From the NCBI GenBank assembly GCA_004335635.1, contig QAXH01000362.1, positions 1 to 15,135 of the forward strand: a stretch of 15,135 nucleotides of DNA. The letters are read 5' to 3'. The notes below the pieces were generated by a model. The model was not told where the DNA came from. It was given only the letters and a program-made list of their open reading frames with translations, and searched no databases. Numbering within the stretch: the first letter of the stretch is position 1; each line of letters opens with the position of its first letter. Made by a program: the position numbers and the translations under genes. This document shows positions 1-8,200 of this stretch, piece after piece. This stretch comes from Chloromonas sp. AAM2 (taxonomy: Eukaryota > Chlorophyta > Chlorophyceae > Chlamydomonadales > Chlamydomonadaceae).

Positions 1-2
1 GA

Positions 3-143
3 AGGGCTGATCACCCCAGTGTATGTACTGTGAGGACGCAGTCCGCTACATTCATCAACCCCCAAGGTGCGTACCAGTTCCACTTTACAACACAGAATCT
101 ACTCGTAGGGTGGCAGTTGTCAGGAGGGTACTGGGCATGTTAA
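3..143 (+). other. possible C-terminal end of an ORF entering from the left edge
   Basis: One plus frame is open from the window edge to a TAA at 141-143, giving 46 codons. The visible peptide contains the stretch ATFINPQGAYQFHF followed by LLVGWQLSGGYW, which reads like ordinary protein sequence rich in aromatic residues. I do not recognise a family. A competing plus frame (23-208) is also open, and no splice site decides between them. It could be a terminal exon of a gene to the left or a chance ORF. Confidence 0.2.
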
Positions 144-298
144 GACGCATCGCCCGATTGCTGCCTCAGGAGTACAGCACGTGCGCCAATCTAGAAGCCT
201 GTGTGTAAAGGTTGTCACTCACACCCGGCCTCGTTGTCAACCTCACGCATGGTCTGGCGGCGGCAAGGCGCACAGGAGGGGTCCGCAATCACCCATCA

Positions 299-916
299 TC
301 AGGCACGTTGGATGACCACCACGGCTAGGCATGCCTCTTCGTAGAGCTGCTGCAGATCCACAACCATTTCAAAAGCGGAGCGTGTGAGATAATGGATGTC
401 ATCGTCCATGTCCATCTTGATGGAGTGCGCTGTGGCATCTGTCGCCCCTGCCAAAACCGCACTCAAACTCTGGTACAGATGGTCATACATGTCGCTCAGG
501 GCCAATGCCACCTTGGACTCGAACTCCGGACAATGGCAGACGGGCATGCCCGCGAGCAGGGTCCGCATGGCAGCCCCTATGTCGCTGTGCACAGCTTCAG
601 GCAGCATGTGTTTGGTGTTCTCAGAAAGCCCCGCATGAGTCCCGCCCAGACTGAGCGAAAAGGCGCCGGAGTCGCCACACAAGGCCTTTGCAAGCTCATT
701 TGTGCTGTGCTCAACCATAGCGCCCCACAGCACCGATGCTTTGGCCTTGATGCCCCCAGTGACACTTACCACTCCGGTCTCCTTGACGCAGGCCTGTAGT
801 TCTGCAAGCAATGCCATGCTCGCTGGATGGTGGAACTTGGTCTGTGCTAGTAGGGGCGTGGATGTCGACCCTGAGGTGCTCCTTGCACGAGAGAACCCTC
901 GTCGGTCTAATGACAT
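299..916 (-). CDS. hypothetical protein, about 205 codons, function unknown
   Basis: The minus frame is open for 205 codons from an ATG at 914-916 to a TGA at 299-301. A second ATG about 33 codons in could be the true start, because the first 30 residues are low-complexity Ser/Arg/Thr while everything after reads as amphipathic helix. The C-terminal half alternates hydrophobic and polar residues (for example KVALALSDMYDHLYQSLSAV and later YLTRSAFEMVVDLQQLYEE), which suggests a helical-bundle protein. No signal peptide, membrane segment or catalytic motif is visible. A perfect donor-like GTAAGT lies in frame near codon 50, so the true model may be spliced or this may be one exon of a longer gene. 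A 135-codon ORF overlaps on the other strand, but its composition is less protein-like. Family not recognised. Confidence 0.45.
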   Translation of the reverse strand: MSLDRRGFSRARSTSGSTSTPLLAQTKFHHPASMALLAELQACVKETGVVSVTGGIKAKASVLWGAMVEHSTNELAKALCGDSGAFSLSLGGTHAGLSENTKHMLPEAVHSDIGAAMRTLLAGMPVCHCPEFESKVALALSDMYDHLYQSLSAVLAGATDATAHSIKMDMDDDIHYLTRSAFEMVVDLQQLYEEACLAVVVIQRA

Positions 917-1174
917 AGCCTTTCATAGCCTTATGTGCTGTGAGAAAACCCCTTGCCCTGCCCAGCTGTTATACCAGCTTACCTGACAAGTACTGCTATA
1001 AGTTCGTGACATGACCCGCAGGAGCTTAGCTTGACTGGCCTGATTACCCCTTTGTGGCTGCTTCTGCAACGAGTGATGGAGGCAATGGTGGCGAGTCTGG
1101 AGGGTGAAGAGGGCAGGGGAACTGGTGGTCTTGAGGGTGGGAGAAGCGGCAGCAGACTTAGAATGCCTGAGAGT

Positions 1175-1201
1175 GGTAAGCGGGATAAGCGGGGTAAGTG
1201 G
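1175..1201. repeat. 9-bp tandem repeat, three copies
   Basis: Three adjacent 9-mers, ggtaagcgg, gataagcgg and ggtaagtgg, differ at one position each. The surrounding DNA (1000-1470) holds no gene I can support; overlapping minus ORFs there simply read through this repeat as Tyr-Pro-Ala or Leu-Ser-Arg runs. Confidence 0.7.
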
Positions 1202-1477
1202 CGTAGCCAATGGTGTGCATGACAAGTGTGTGTGAAGCGGAGGCGTGCAAGTTGTGATTCAAAGTACACCATGGTGTGGGCCGAAGATGTTTTATTCTTG
1301 TCTGAGAACATCCAGTACGCCTTGAGCAGACAATTGGGCATGTTCGACCCAAGTATGTCATAGTGTGCCCCCAGTTTGATACAGGTGTGGCTTGGTGGAC
1401 AGCTGGCATCATGTCGTAACCAGCCTCAGTCCATACAGTTTCTCTCGTACAGCCTTATGACCGCTGTCATTGTTTAG

Positions 1478-1985
1478 CGGCCATCTGTGTCTGATGGCCC
1501 CTGGTATGGGGACAAGTGGAGTTGTACCAAGTGGTGGCCTGACGCCGCAAGGGCCCAACCTGTGACTGTATGACGACCTCAGCCACACTCTCCATTTGAA
1601 GTCCTACAACCGCGTTGACCAGGGCCAGTGGGCTGCTGCACGGCCGGAGTTGGGCGTATGGAGTCAGCCATTTGTGGTTGACAGTCCCTGGTATGGAGAC
1701 AAGTAGAGGTACACCAAGTGGTGGCAGCCGCCCCATGTGACTGGTGTGACGAAATCAGCCACACTCCGTACTTTTTGTCATACAACACAACCACGTCGAC
1801 TAGAGCTAATGGGCTGCTGCACCGCTGGAGTTGGGCCTATGGAGTCGGCCATTTGTGTTTGACGGACCCTGGTGTGGAGACTACTTAAGTAGAGGTACAC
1901 CAAGTGGTGGCCTGACGTCCCATGGGCCAAACCTGTGACTGGTATGATGCAACCAGCCACACTCCCCACTTTTTGTGATACACTC
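1478..1985. repeat. tandem satellite-like repeat, unit about 181-187 bp, about 2.8 copies
   Basis: Copies begin near 1478, 1665 and 1846 at a shared block (cggccatttgtg and variants) followed by ccctggtatggagac-like sequence, then accaagtggtgg, then acctgtgactg, then cagccacactc, then gggctgctgcac and gagttgggc(g/c)tatggagtc. The spacings are 187 and 181 bp. The third copy stops after the ctttttgtgatacac block, so it lacks the last 40-50 bp. Copies differ by substitutions and small indels, including an extra acttaagt block in copy 3, so this is not a recent duplication. Minus ORFs of 60-90 codons repeat across it (peptides such as ADSIRPTPAVQQP), but these are by-products of the repeat. Confidence 0.85.
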
Positions 1986-2073
1986 AGGAATTGCTGTGGG
2001 GCTGTATCTCAGCTTGGGGCCTGGTGTCTTTGGCTCTGGGCTATGTCGGAATTCTTGCAATGCTTGCCATGGA

Positions 2074-2256
2074 CAGGATACCTACCTCTGGCCTGGTCCC
2101 AGTTTCATTCTCTAGTAGTCAGGTTCTTCAGCTTCATCAGGTGATGTCAGCCTCGTCCTCTAATTGTCAGCTCACACCCAAACTGCCCCAAGCTGGTAAG
2201 TGAGCCAGATTTGGGCATGGTTCAGGATACCTACCTCTGGCCTGGTCCTAGCTTCA
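2074..2256 (+). repeat. direct repeat of about 33 bp, two copies 149 bp apart
   Basis: The block starting caggatacctacctctggc is present at 2074-2107 and 2223-2256 with only a few mismatches at its 3' end. The first 26 bases are identical. The second copy runs into a low-complexity stretch of atccta/cctaac motifs (about 2255-2300) just before the acceptor of the candidate exon at 2315. Confidence 0.75.
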
Positions 2257-2314
2257 TCCTAGTCCAACCTCATCCTAACCCTATCCTAGGATTCCTAGCC
2301 CTATCTCTCTGCAG

Positions 2315-2440
2315 GTCTTTCCTGAGGGAGGTATCTCGGCTGGGCCAGCACGTGGAGGGTCTAGAACAGCTGCTGGATACAGGGGCCGACAGGGACACAC
2401 TGGCAGCAACCTTTATTGTGATGGGGCTCTGCGGGTCAAG
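2315..2440 (+). CDS. candidate internal exon, unknown helical protein
   Basis: The 126-bp segment is flanked by a good acceptor (pyrimidine-rich, ctctctgcag) and a strong donor (AAG then gtaagg). Two frames are open. The more protein-like one enters with one base completing a codon and leaves with two. It reads as an amphipathic helix followed by LEQLLDTGADRD, which is reminiscent of an ankyrin-repeat second helix plus loop, but a single weak match is not enough to call it. The other frame is phase 0 in and out and Gly/Arg-rich; that phase would fit the TRAPPC4-like exon downstream, but its sequence does not match TRAPPC4. Relationship to that exon is therefore unresolved. Confidence 0.4.
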
Positions 2441-2497
2441 GTAAGGGCAGGGTGAGGGGAGGATGAAGGGAGGGTGAGGGCAAGGTAAGGGTAAGAG
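2441..2497 (+). repeat. G-rich imperfect repeat of agggtgagg/ggtaaggg motifs
   Basis: Immediately after the donor at 2441 the intron carries more than eight runs of three or more G on the plus strand, in a degenerate array of agggtgagg and ggtaaggg. Several of the units look like splice donors themselves (ggtaag, ggtgag). The density of G-runs is compatible with G-quadruplex formation in DNA or intronic RNA. Confidence 0.6.
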
Positions 2498-2746
2498 TAT
2501 CACAGTAGGGTTACATGGGCAATCACATTTCAAACCACAATTGGATATGTGTTCTGCTCTTGTGCGTATTCATGTACTCTGGGGCCTGCACGCTCACTTG
2601 TGTTACAGTGTTGCACAATCATGCAGGGGTGTTTGAGGCCTACTGGCATGCACATGTGCTTGTGTGCACAGTACTCCCGCTCCTCGCCCATGCATTATCA
2701 GCCCTTCACCACTCATTGTCCCTGTGTTCTGTCTCATGCTATGCAG

Positions 2747-2892
2747 GCCTTGGGCGCCATCAGCACGCAGCTGTCTCCACTCAAAAGCTGTACAGGAATA
2801 GAGCTCCCAGAGTCAGACACCTTCAACATTCACTCCATGCAAACCCGTACTGGAACCAAGTTTGTTGCTGGTTGAACCAATGTGCTACAAAG
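2747..2892 (+). pseudogene. TRAPPC4: TRAPPC4/Trs23 (synbindin) exon, frame-broken
   Basis: After a ctatgcag acceptor the frame encodes a peptide with the TRAPPC4 signature in order: AIxxQLSP, then a Gly-Ile-Glu block (CTGIELPESDTF), then an H..Q segment ending TGTKFV. Known TRAPPC4 proteins have the same spacing and continue V-L-x-(E/D)-P. Here the frame reaches a TGA at 2873-2875, while the +1 frame resumes the family with LVEPMCYK from 2868, ending at a donor-like aaag|gtgggc. One extra base, or two missing ones, at about 2867 breaks the frame. TRAPPC4 is a small core subunit of the TRAPP tethering complexes in ER-Golgi traffic. I see neither the N-terminal longin-like exons nor the conserved C-terminal exon nearby. 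It is either a fragmentary pseudogene or a real exon carrying a sequence error. Confidence 0.72.
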
Positions 2893-4118
2893 GTGGGCTA
2901 GGGACGGGATATGGATGCAAGCATGCCTGCGGGAAAGGGGCGTGCAAGGGTGGGGCAATGCGCATTGGCCAGGACACGCTTGCAGGCATTGCACAAGGTC
3001 CAGTGTTTGCCTTGGTACAGCTTCCCGGTTCGCGAGCAGTACCAGTACTCCAGTGTACTACGCATACTTGAGGAACATGGCCGAGCATGCGGGCACATGG
3101 CCGTATCAGGATGCATGTGTTGACCCAGGCTGGCGCGTGCGCAACCACCTGTGTTTCAATATCTTGCCTGTGGCTGTACCGTAGTCTGCCCGCTGCACAT
3201 GCAATTGGTAGCAGCCAACAGGAAAGGAGTAACGGTACAACAGACTGAAATGGCCATGCAAGGCTCCCAATGACTGCTCTTCCTCCAAGCACAGCAGTGT
3301 CCCTACAGTGCTGAACTGACTAATGCATGCGGCCAACATTGACAGGGCCCTGTAGCTTCAGTTGACTGTGGGTCATGCGAGATCACAAGGCAGTCAAGGA
3401 TGGTGTTCTTGTCATGGCAGCACGTGTTGTTCTGGCAGTGCCTCTTGTGGTCTGGATAGTCCTCCGTGCTGTGGCTAGTTCTCTGTTGTGCTGGCCTGCC
3501 TGTGCTCAATGGCTGTGATGATTACAATGGCACCGTTCATCAAAATTGTTGCATGTGGGCAAGTTCTGGGACAATGTCCAAACACTGCACTGGAACCAGT
3601 GTGGAACCAGGAAAAATGTGTTAATAGCCTGAAGGCCTTGCACGCCCCAATGTATCTTTATGAGAACAGCACGACTGTGGGCAGCGCTCCCTAGCCGAAT
3701 TCACTAATCAAACGTCGTGTGCTTGTAACCTGGACATACACAATGCCTGTACAAATCCTGGAGCAAGCTGCAGTACAGGTATTGGAAAAGCATGTTTCCA
3801 GTAGCTCAACTGCATAGAACTATACCAAGACCTCAGGTACCACAATGCTGACAGCCACTGATGTAGTTGTGACATTCCTGTGCAACGTCACAACAGCTTT
3901 GGAGCACGTGCCACTTGAGGGCCCCGGCACAGGACCCGGACCAATGGCTGGCCGAAAGCACGCACATGCGACAGCCCATGCTCAACCTTGTTTGGCCTTG
4001 GGCGAAGGGCACTGCCCTGGTGTGATGGCCTGGCCACGGGACTGACTGCAAAGGTCGTGTGCCCACGCTGGTTGGTGCTGCCGGGGCCCTGGCCGTAGGA
4101 GGGAGGGGTGATGGCAAC
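2893..4118. other. stretch with no supported gene
   Basis: ORFs of 60-175 codons occur on both strands, but none shows recognisable motifs together with convincing splice sites. A plus-strand frame ending at 3184 (YLRNMAEHAGTWPYQDAC region) and another at 3488-3694 look mildly protein-like without family resemblance. The expected C-terminal TRAPPC4 exon was looked for here and not found. A long minus ORF (3833-4360) runs through the candidate minus exon at 4119-4217 in another frame. Confidence 0.4.
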
Positions 4119-4942
4119 CTGGCTTCCGCAGCACTGCTCGGAGCCAGGTATGCCCCAGTCCTTGAAGAAATCCGGTATGTCCACAACAGTTGCGAACGGA
4201 AACGCCTCAAGCGCAACCTGCAAACATACAGAGCTCCACGCTGATCTGCCATACACCATGCTGTACACCACGAGGAAGACATGTCACTCACCGTGTCGTA
4301 CAGTTTGAGGGGGTGTGACTGCCTGCAGACATGAGGGCGAGCAGAGGGTTTGAGGCACATTCATGCGAGCAAAGCTGTGGGGCACATGCACGCGAGAAGA
4401 GCTGTGAGGCACAGTCTTGTGTGCAGCACCATGCAGCTGTGAGCAGAACCCATTACTTACACATTCCTGGTCCAGCCTAAAGCGTTCATCAAGAATCTCT
4501 TTGAGATGTAGGCTGGCCTGTAGTAAGGAGCTGCGCCAGACCCACAGGGCGCGACACCGAGATTCAAGTGAAGTTCGTTTAATCTGAACACTGCAAATTG
4601 CAAGCGCGCGGAAATGTGTGAGGCAAACACGCGGAAAACATTCACATGCATAGTGCATTCATGCATTGCATGCTGCAGTCACATGCTGTCAGTCCAACCG
4701 CATGCCATCAGTAGGAGCATGCATGCAGGTCAGCTCACTCTTCTCATGCCACTCATAGATGTCCTGCAGCTTCTGTGGATCAGCGGCCTTCGTCCTCTTC
4801 AGCCATCGCTGCAGTGCGCAGGTCAGCATTATGCAATTGAGTGGACGCCTATCCCTCAACTTCGTCCCTTGCCAAGACTGCCACGACTCACCTGCAAGGG
4901 CGGGAAGTTCAACTCTCCAGTCTTGTCTGCTGCCACGAAGCG
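4119..4942 (-). CDS. candidate multi-exon minus-strand gene, function unknown
   Basis: Four segments with good splice borders lie in order on the minus strand. A (4942-4892) follows ctctgcag, encodes RFVAADKTGELNFPPLQ and ends at gtgagt. B (4808-4739) follows gcactgcag, encodes a 23-residue helix starting RWLKRTKAAD and ending YEWHEK, and ends at gtgagc. C (4590-4461) follows tttgcag and ends at gtaagt; its better frame is a basic/aromatic helix (RALWVWRSSLLQASLHLKEI). D (4217-4119) follows gtttgcag and is 33 codons including FATVVDIPDFFKDWGIPG. A to B and C to D agree in phase 0. B leaves phase 1, whereas the preferred frame of C needs two prior bases, so either C is read in its other open frame or one base is wrong. 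A first exon may start at the ATG at 5105. Family not recognised; the 3' end is not found. Confidence 0.45.
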
Positions 4943-5202
4943 CTGCAGAGATGCTCGTGGGCATTAACGACAACGTGACCTGCTCGAGTGACGTCCTGAC
5001 AGTTGTACTTTTGTTTCGTCCTTATCATTGCGTTGCAACGTTGCGTCTGCGCTCGTCTGCGCTCCTTGGGGTTTCAGGGTTTGGGTGTTCAAACCAAGAA
5101 ACCATTGAGGGTGGGGGTCCGAGTTCAGTGGCCTGAGCCTTGGAAGCCTCCAACTACAAAAGCAAGAGCCTGGCCACTTGGAGGAACCTTGGCAGACATA
5201 AA
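4943..5202. promoter_or_regulatory. short divergent intergenic region, possible bidirectional promoter
   Basis: The ankyrin gene starts rightwards at 5203 and the candidate minus-strand exons run leftwards from 4942, leaving at most about 260 bp between recognisable coding segments. The region contains a short direct repeat (gcgtctgcgctc/cgtctgcgctc, 5043-5064) and a palindrome-like cgttgcaacg at 5031-5040. No TATA-like box is convincing. The assignment is by position only. Confidence 0.25.
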
Positions 5203-8200
5203 ATGATTTCTGTCTTGACTCACGGCTTGAAGCCTTTGGGTTCTTACCAACACGGCTCAAGAGCCGGTCGTCCTCAGCCTCTCACTGCCAGGGCATGTAT
5301 TCAGGGCACTGCTCGTACAGTAGCTATGTGTGCGAGTCAAACGCTTGACAGCGCCAGCGAGCAGACTGCAGCGACCGAGGCCAGCATTGTGCGTGGCAAG
5401 CCCGTACACGATGCCCACGAGCGCCTGTGTCAGGCAGCTGCCCTTGGGCAAGTGGAGAGCATCAGCGCATTGGTTGCAGCTGGAGCAGACGTAAATCGAG
5501 CTTCAGACGTGAGGGTGGCAGTGCTCGCAGCCAAGTAATTCTCCGACGGCGTGCATAGACTGTCTGCCTTTCTGCTTGTGTCTTTGGTCGGTGTTTGTGT
5601 GTATGTGCACAGTTTGTGTGCATGTGGACAGATGCCAGCATGTCTTCATAAACACACGCCCCATGTAGGGGCCCCCTGCATGCACGTGTCGGGAGAAAGG
5701 ACGGAGCAGATAACCATGTTTTGCTGCCTTCTCTGGGCGTCCTGTTTCCATATGACTAGCAATCACCACTGTTCTCAGCTAATGCTATCAAGTCCGAGGA
5801 TCAGGCTTGCCGCATGGCCCCCTTCGCTGCAGTTTGAGGACTGTTTCACTCCGCTGGTCACAGCTGCGTACCACGGCCAAGAAGCGGTGGTGCAGACGCT
5901 GTTGGATAACGGCGCACTGGTGGACAACGAAGGGGTAAGCGGTTATATGGCATGTGAATTGTGTGATGCTCAGTCGAGTAACAGAGCCGGGCGCAGTTGA
6001 GTAACACTGCTGGGCCACATGGCGCACAGCAGCATGCCAGCAACCAATGGATTGCAGGTCATGGGCCATGCAAGTGTGATGTGGGGGATGAGGCGAATCG
6101 ACGCCAATGGAGGGCAACCTGGGCAGCAGCGCATACTGTTTTTGCAACACTGGTCACTATGATGGCACAATGCTTGGGTAAAATCAGAGGCATCAATCTC
6201 AGACGTCCTGTGATGTTTGCGCATTCAGGATACCGTTAACGAGGATGGTACAGCTCTTTGGCACGCGGTCATGCAAGGACATGAGAAGGTGGTGCAACTT
6301 CTGGTGGAGGCTGGAGCCGACACCAATGTGAAGGTGGTGAGTGGCGCAGCTCATGAGCAGAAGCATGCATGCATCCTGGAACCTGCATGGTGATCATGCT
6401 GCTCCTGCAAATGAGGGCAGCCAGTTTGGACTTGTTTAGACCCTCCTTGACTACAGCACAAGGAGGGTCTTAGGATTGGCTCTGAGAGTTGGGCCTACGA
6501 GTCCTGCTTTTGAACGCTTAGACTGTCGGCCGGCTGCCTGCGGGCAACTGCTTGTGGCTGGCTGCGTGTCTCTGATGGACAAGGTACGAAGCTTCGGGCA
6601 ACGAACAAACAACTCAGGACTGTTACGGACAAGGAATTGATGATTGATCAAAACAAAGCATTGTGATGGTCCTAAAGGATGTTGACACTGGTCCTTAGAC
6701 CGGTCCTGAAGGATGTGATTTCTGTGCGGTGCTGTGAATGTCAAAGTGAAGAAATTCAATCAAGCGTGGGTAAACGCCGGGAGTGACTATGACTATCTAG
6801 AGGTAGCCAGGTGCCTCGTCATCCAGTTAGTTACGCGCACGAATGGATTAAGGCCATTCCTGTTGTCCCTATCTACTGTCTAGCAAAACCACAGCCAAGG
6901 GAATGGGCTTGGAATAGACAGTGGGGGAAGAAGGCCCTGTTGAACTTGACTCTAGTCCGACTTCGTAAAGTAACTTAAGAGGTGTAGAGTAAGTGGGAGC
7001 TTCGCGGCGACGGTGAAATACCACTACCGTTGTGGTTTGTAACATACCATTGTTTCACTTATCCCATTAGTTAGGGTCGGGACCCTGGTGCTGATCCAGG
7101 TGAAAGACATTGTCAGATGGGGAGCTCGGCTGAGGCGGCACATCGGTTAAAACATAATGCAGATGTTATAAGATGAGCTCACTGAAGATAGAAATCTCAT
7201 GCAGAATGAAAGGGTGAATATCATATGGTTTTGATTTTGAGTACAAATACAAACTGTGAAAGCATGGCCTGTCGATCCTTGGCCTTTTGGGATTTGAAGC
7301 TAGAGGTGTCAGAAAAGTTACCACAGGGATGATTGGCTTGTGCAGCCAAATGTTCATAGCAACATTCCTACGATGTCGGCTCTTCTTACCATTGTGAAGC
7401 ACAACTCGCAAAGCATAGGAATGTGAGCTGGGTTCAGACCGTCTTATGACAGGTTAGTTTTACCCTTCTGTTGAACTGGTCCCGCCATACTTCAATTGGC
7501 TCAGTAATAGAGGAACCCGAGGCCCCAAGGATGTCACCCAACCCAGAATACATTTGGGACAACCCAAACCACCATTGGCATCATTCTCGCAACTTGCATG
7601 GCAATCTGGGTCTGAGGTGTGTGCAGTCTGCTCCGCAGGGCAAACAGCATGTTCTCATTATGGCCGCAAGCGGTGGCAGGGCTGACATTGTGCAGCTGCT
7701 GATCGATTACGGGGCAGATGTTCATCATGTTGTAGCCAAGGTAAGGACACTCTTGTTCATGGTGTTGCTGGAGTATGGCGCTGTAGCTGCAACTGCGTAG
7801 TAAGCAGAACGTTGTGCTTGCAGCCTTAGCAACAGTACCTGCACACTGGCTACACATGTACAGTTTCACAATGACCGTCCTCGACTGCATGTGTCACACT
7901 TGTGTTGCTGTTGATGAATGTCGTGTAGCACCTGTGCTGGTGGCAGTGGCTTGAGGTTGTGATGCTGAACAGCTCTTGTGGCTGAAGGGTCAACCGCTAT
8001 GTAACAATGTAAGCACAATGTAACAACGACGATGTGTCGCACCTGTTTGCCTCCTTCATTCAGCCGTATGGGGGCAACGCCGTCAAGTATGCTGCCATCA
8101 AGGGGCACCTGGATGTCATCAAGGTGCTTGTCAAAGCTGGAGCCAGTGTGCAGGTTGCCGATAAGGTGGGTGCTGAAACAAAGCTTGTTTGTGGGACATG

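Noticed and set aside
392..799. 135-codon plus-strand ORF
   Set aside because: It is antisense to the better minus ORF 299-916, is rich in His/Cys/Gln without motifs, and looks like a shadow frame.
1467..1969. Set of minus ORFs with repeated peptides (TPAVQQP-like)
   Set aside because: They arise from the DNA tandem repeat; frames are not kept between units and there are no splice or start signals.
2255..2300. Telomere-like cctaaccctatccta motifs
   Set aside because: Irregular and short, and not a tandem array of a known telomere unit.
2515..2901. 128-codon plus ORF with a hydrophobic start
   Set aside because: It crosses the TRAPPC4-homologous exon in a different frame and has no family resemblance.
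3833..4360. 175-codon minus ORF
   Set aside because: Arg/Ser/Pro-rich alternate frame running over the candidate exon 4119-4217, whose other frame reads as more natural protein and fits splice borders.
6451..7411. Minus ORFs of 81-102 codons
   Set aside because: They are antisense to the 28S rRNA pseudogene.
6472..7519. Functional scattered rRNA gene piece (as in algal mitochondria)
   Set aside because: The sequence matches nuclear 28S, and peptidyl-transferase and sarcin-ricin positions that never vary are mutated.
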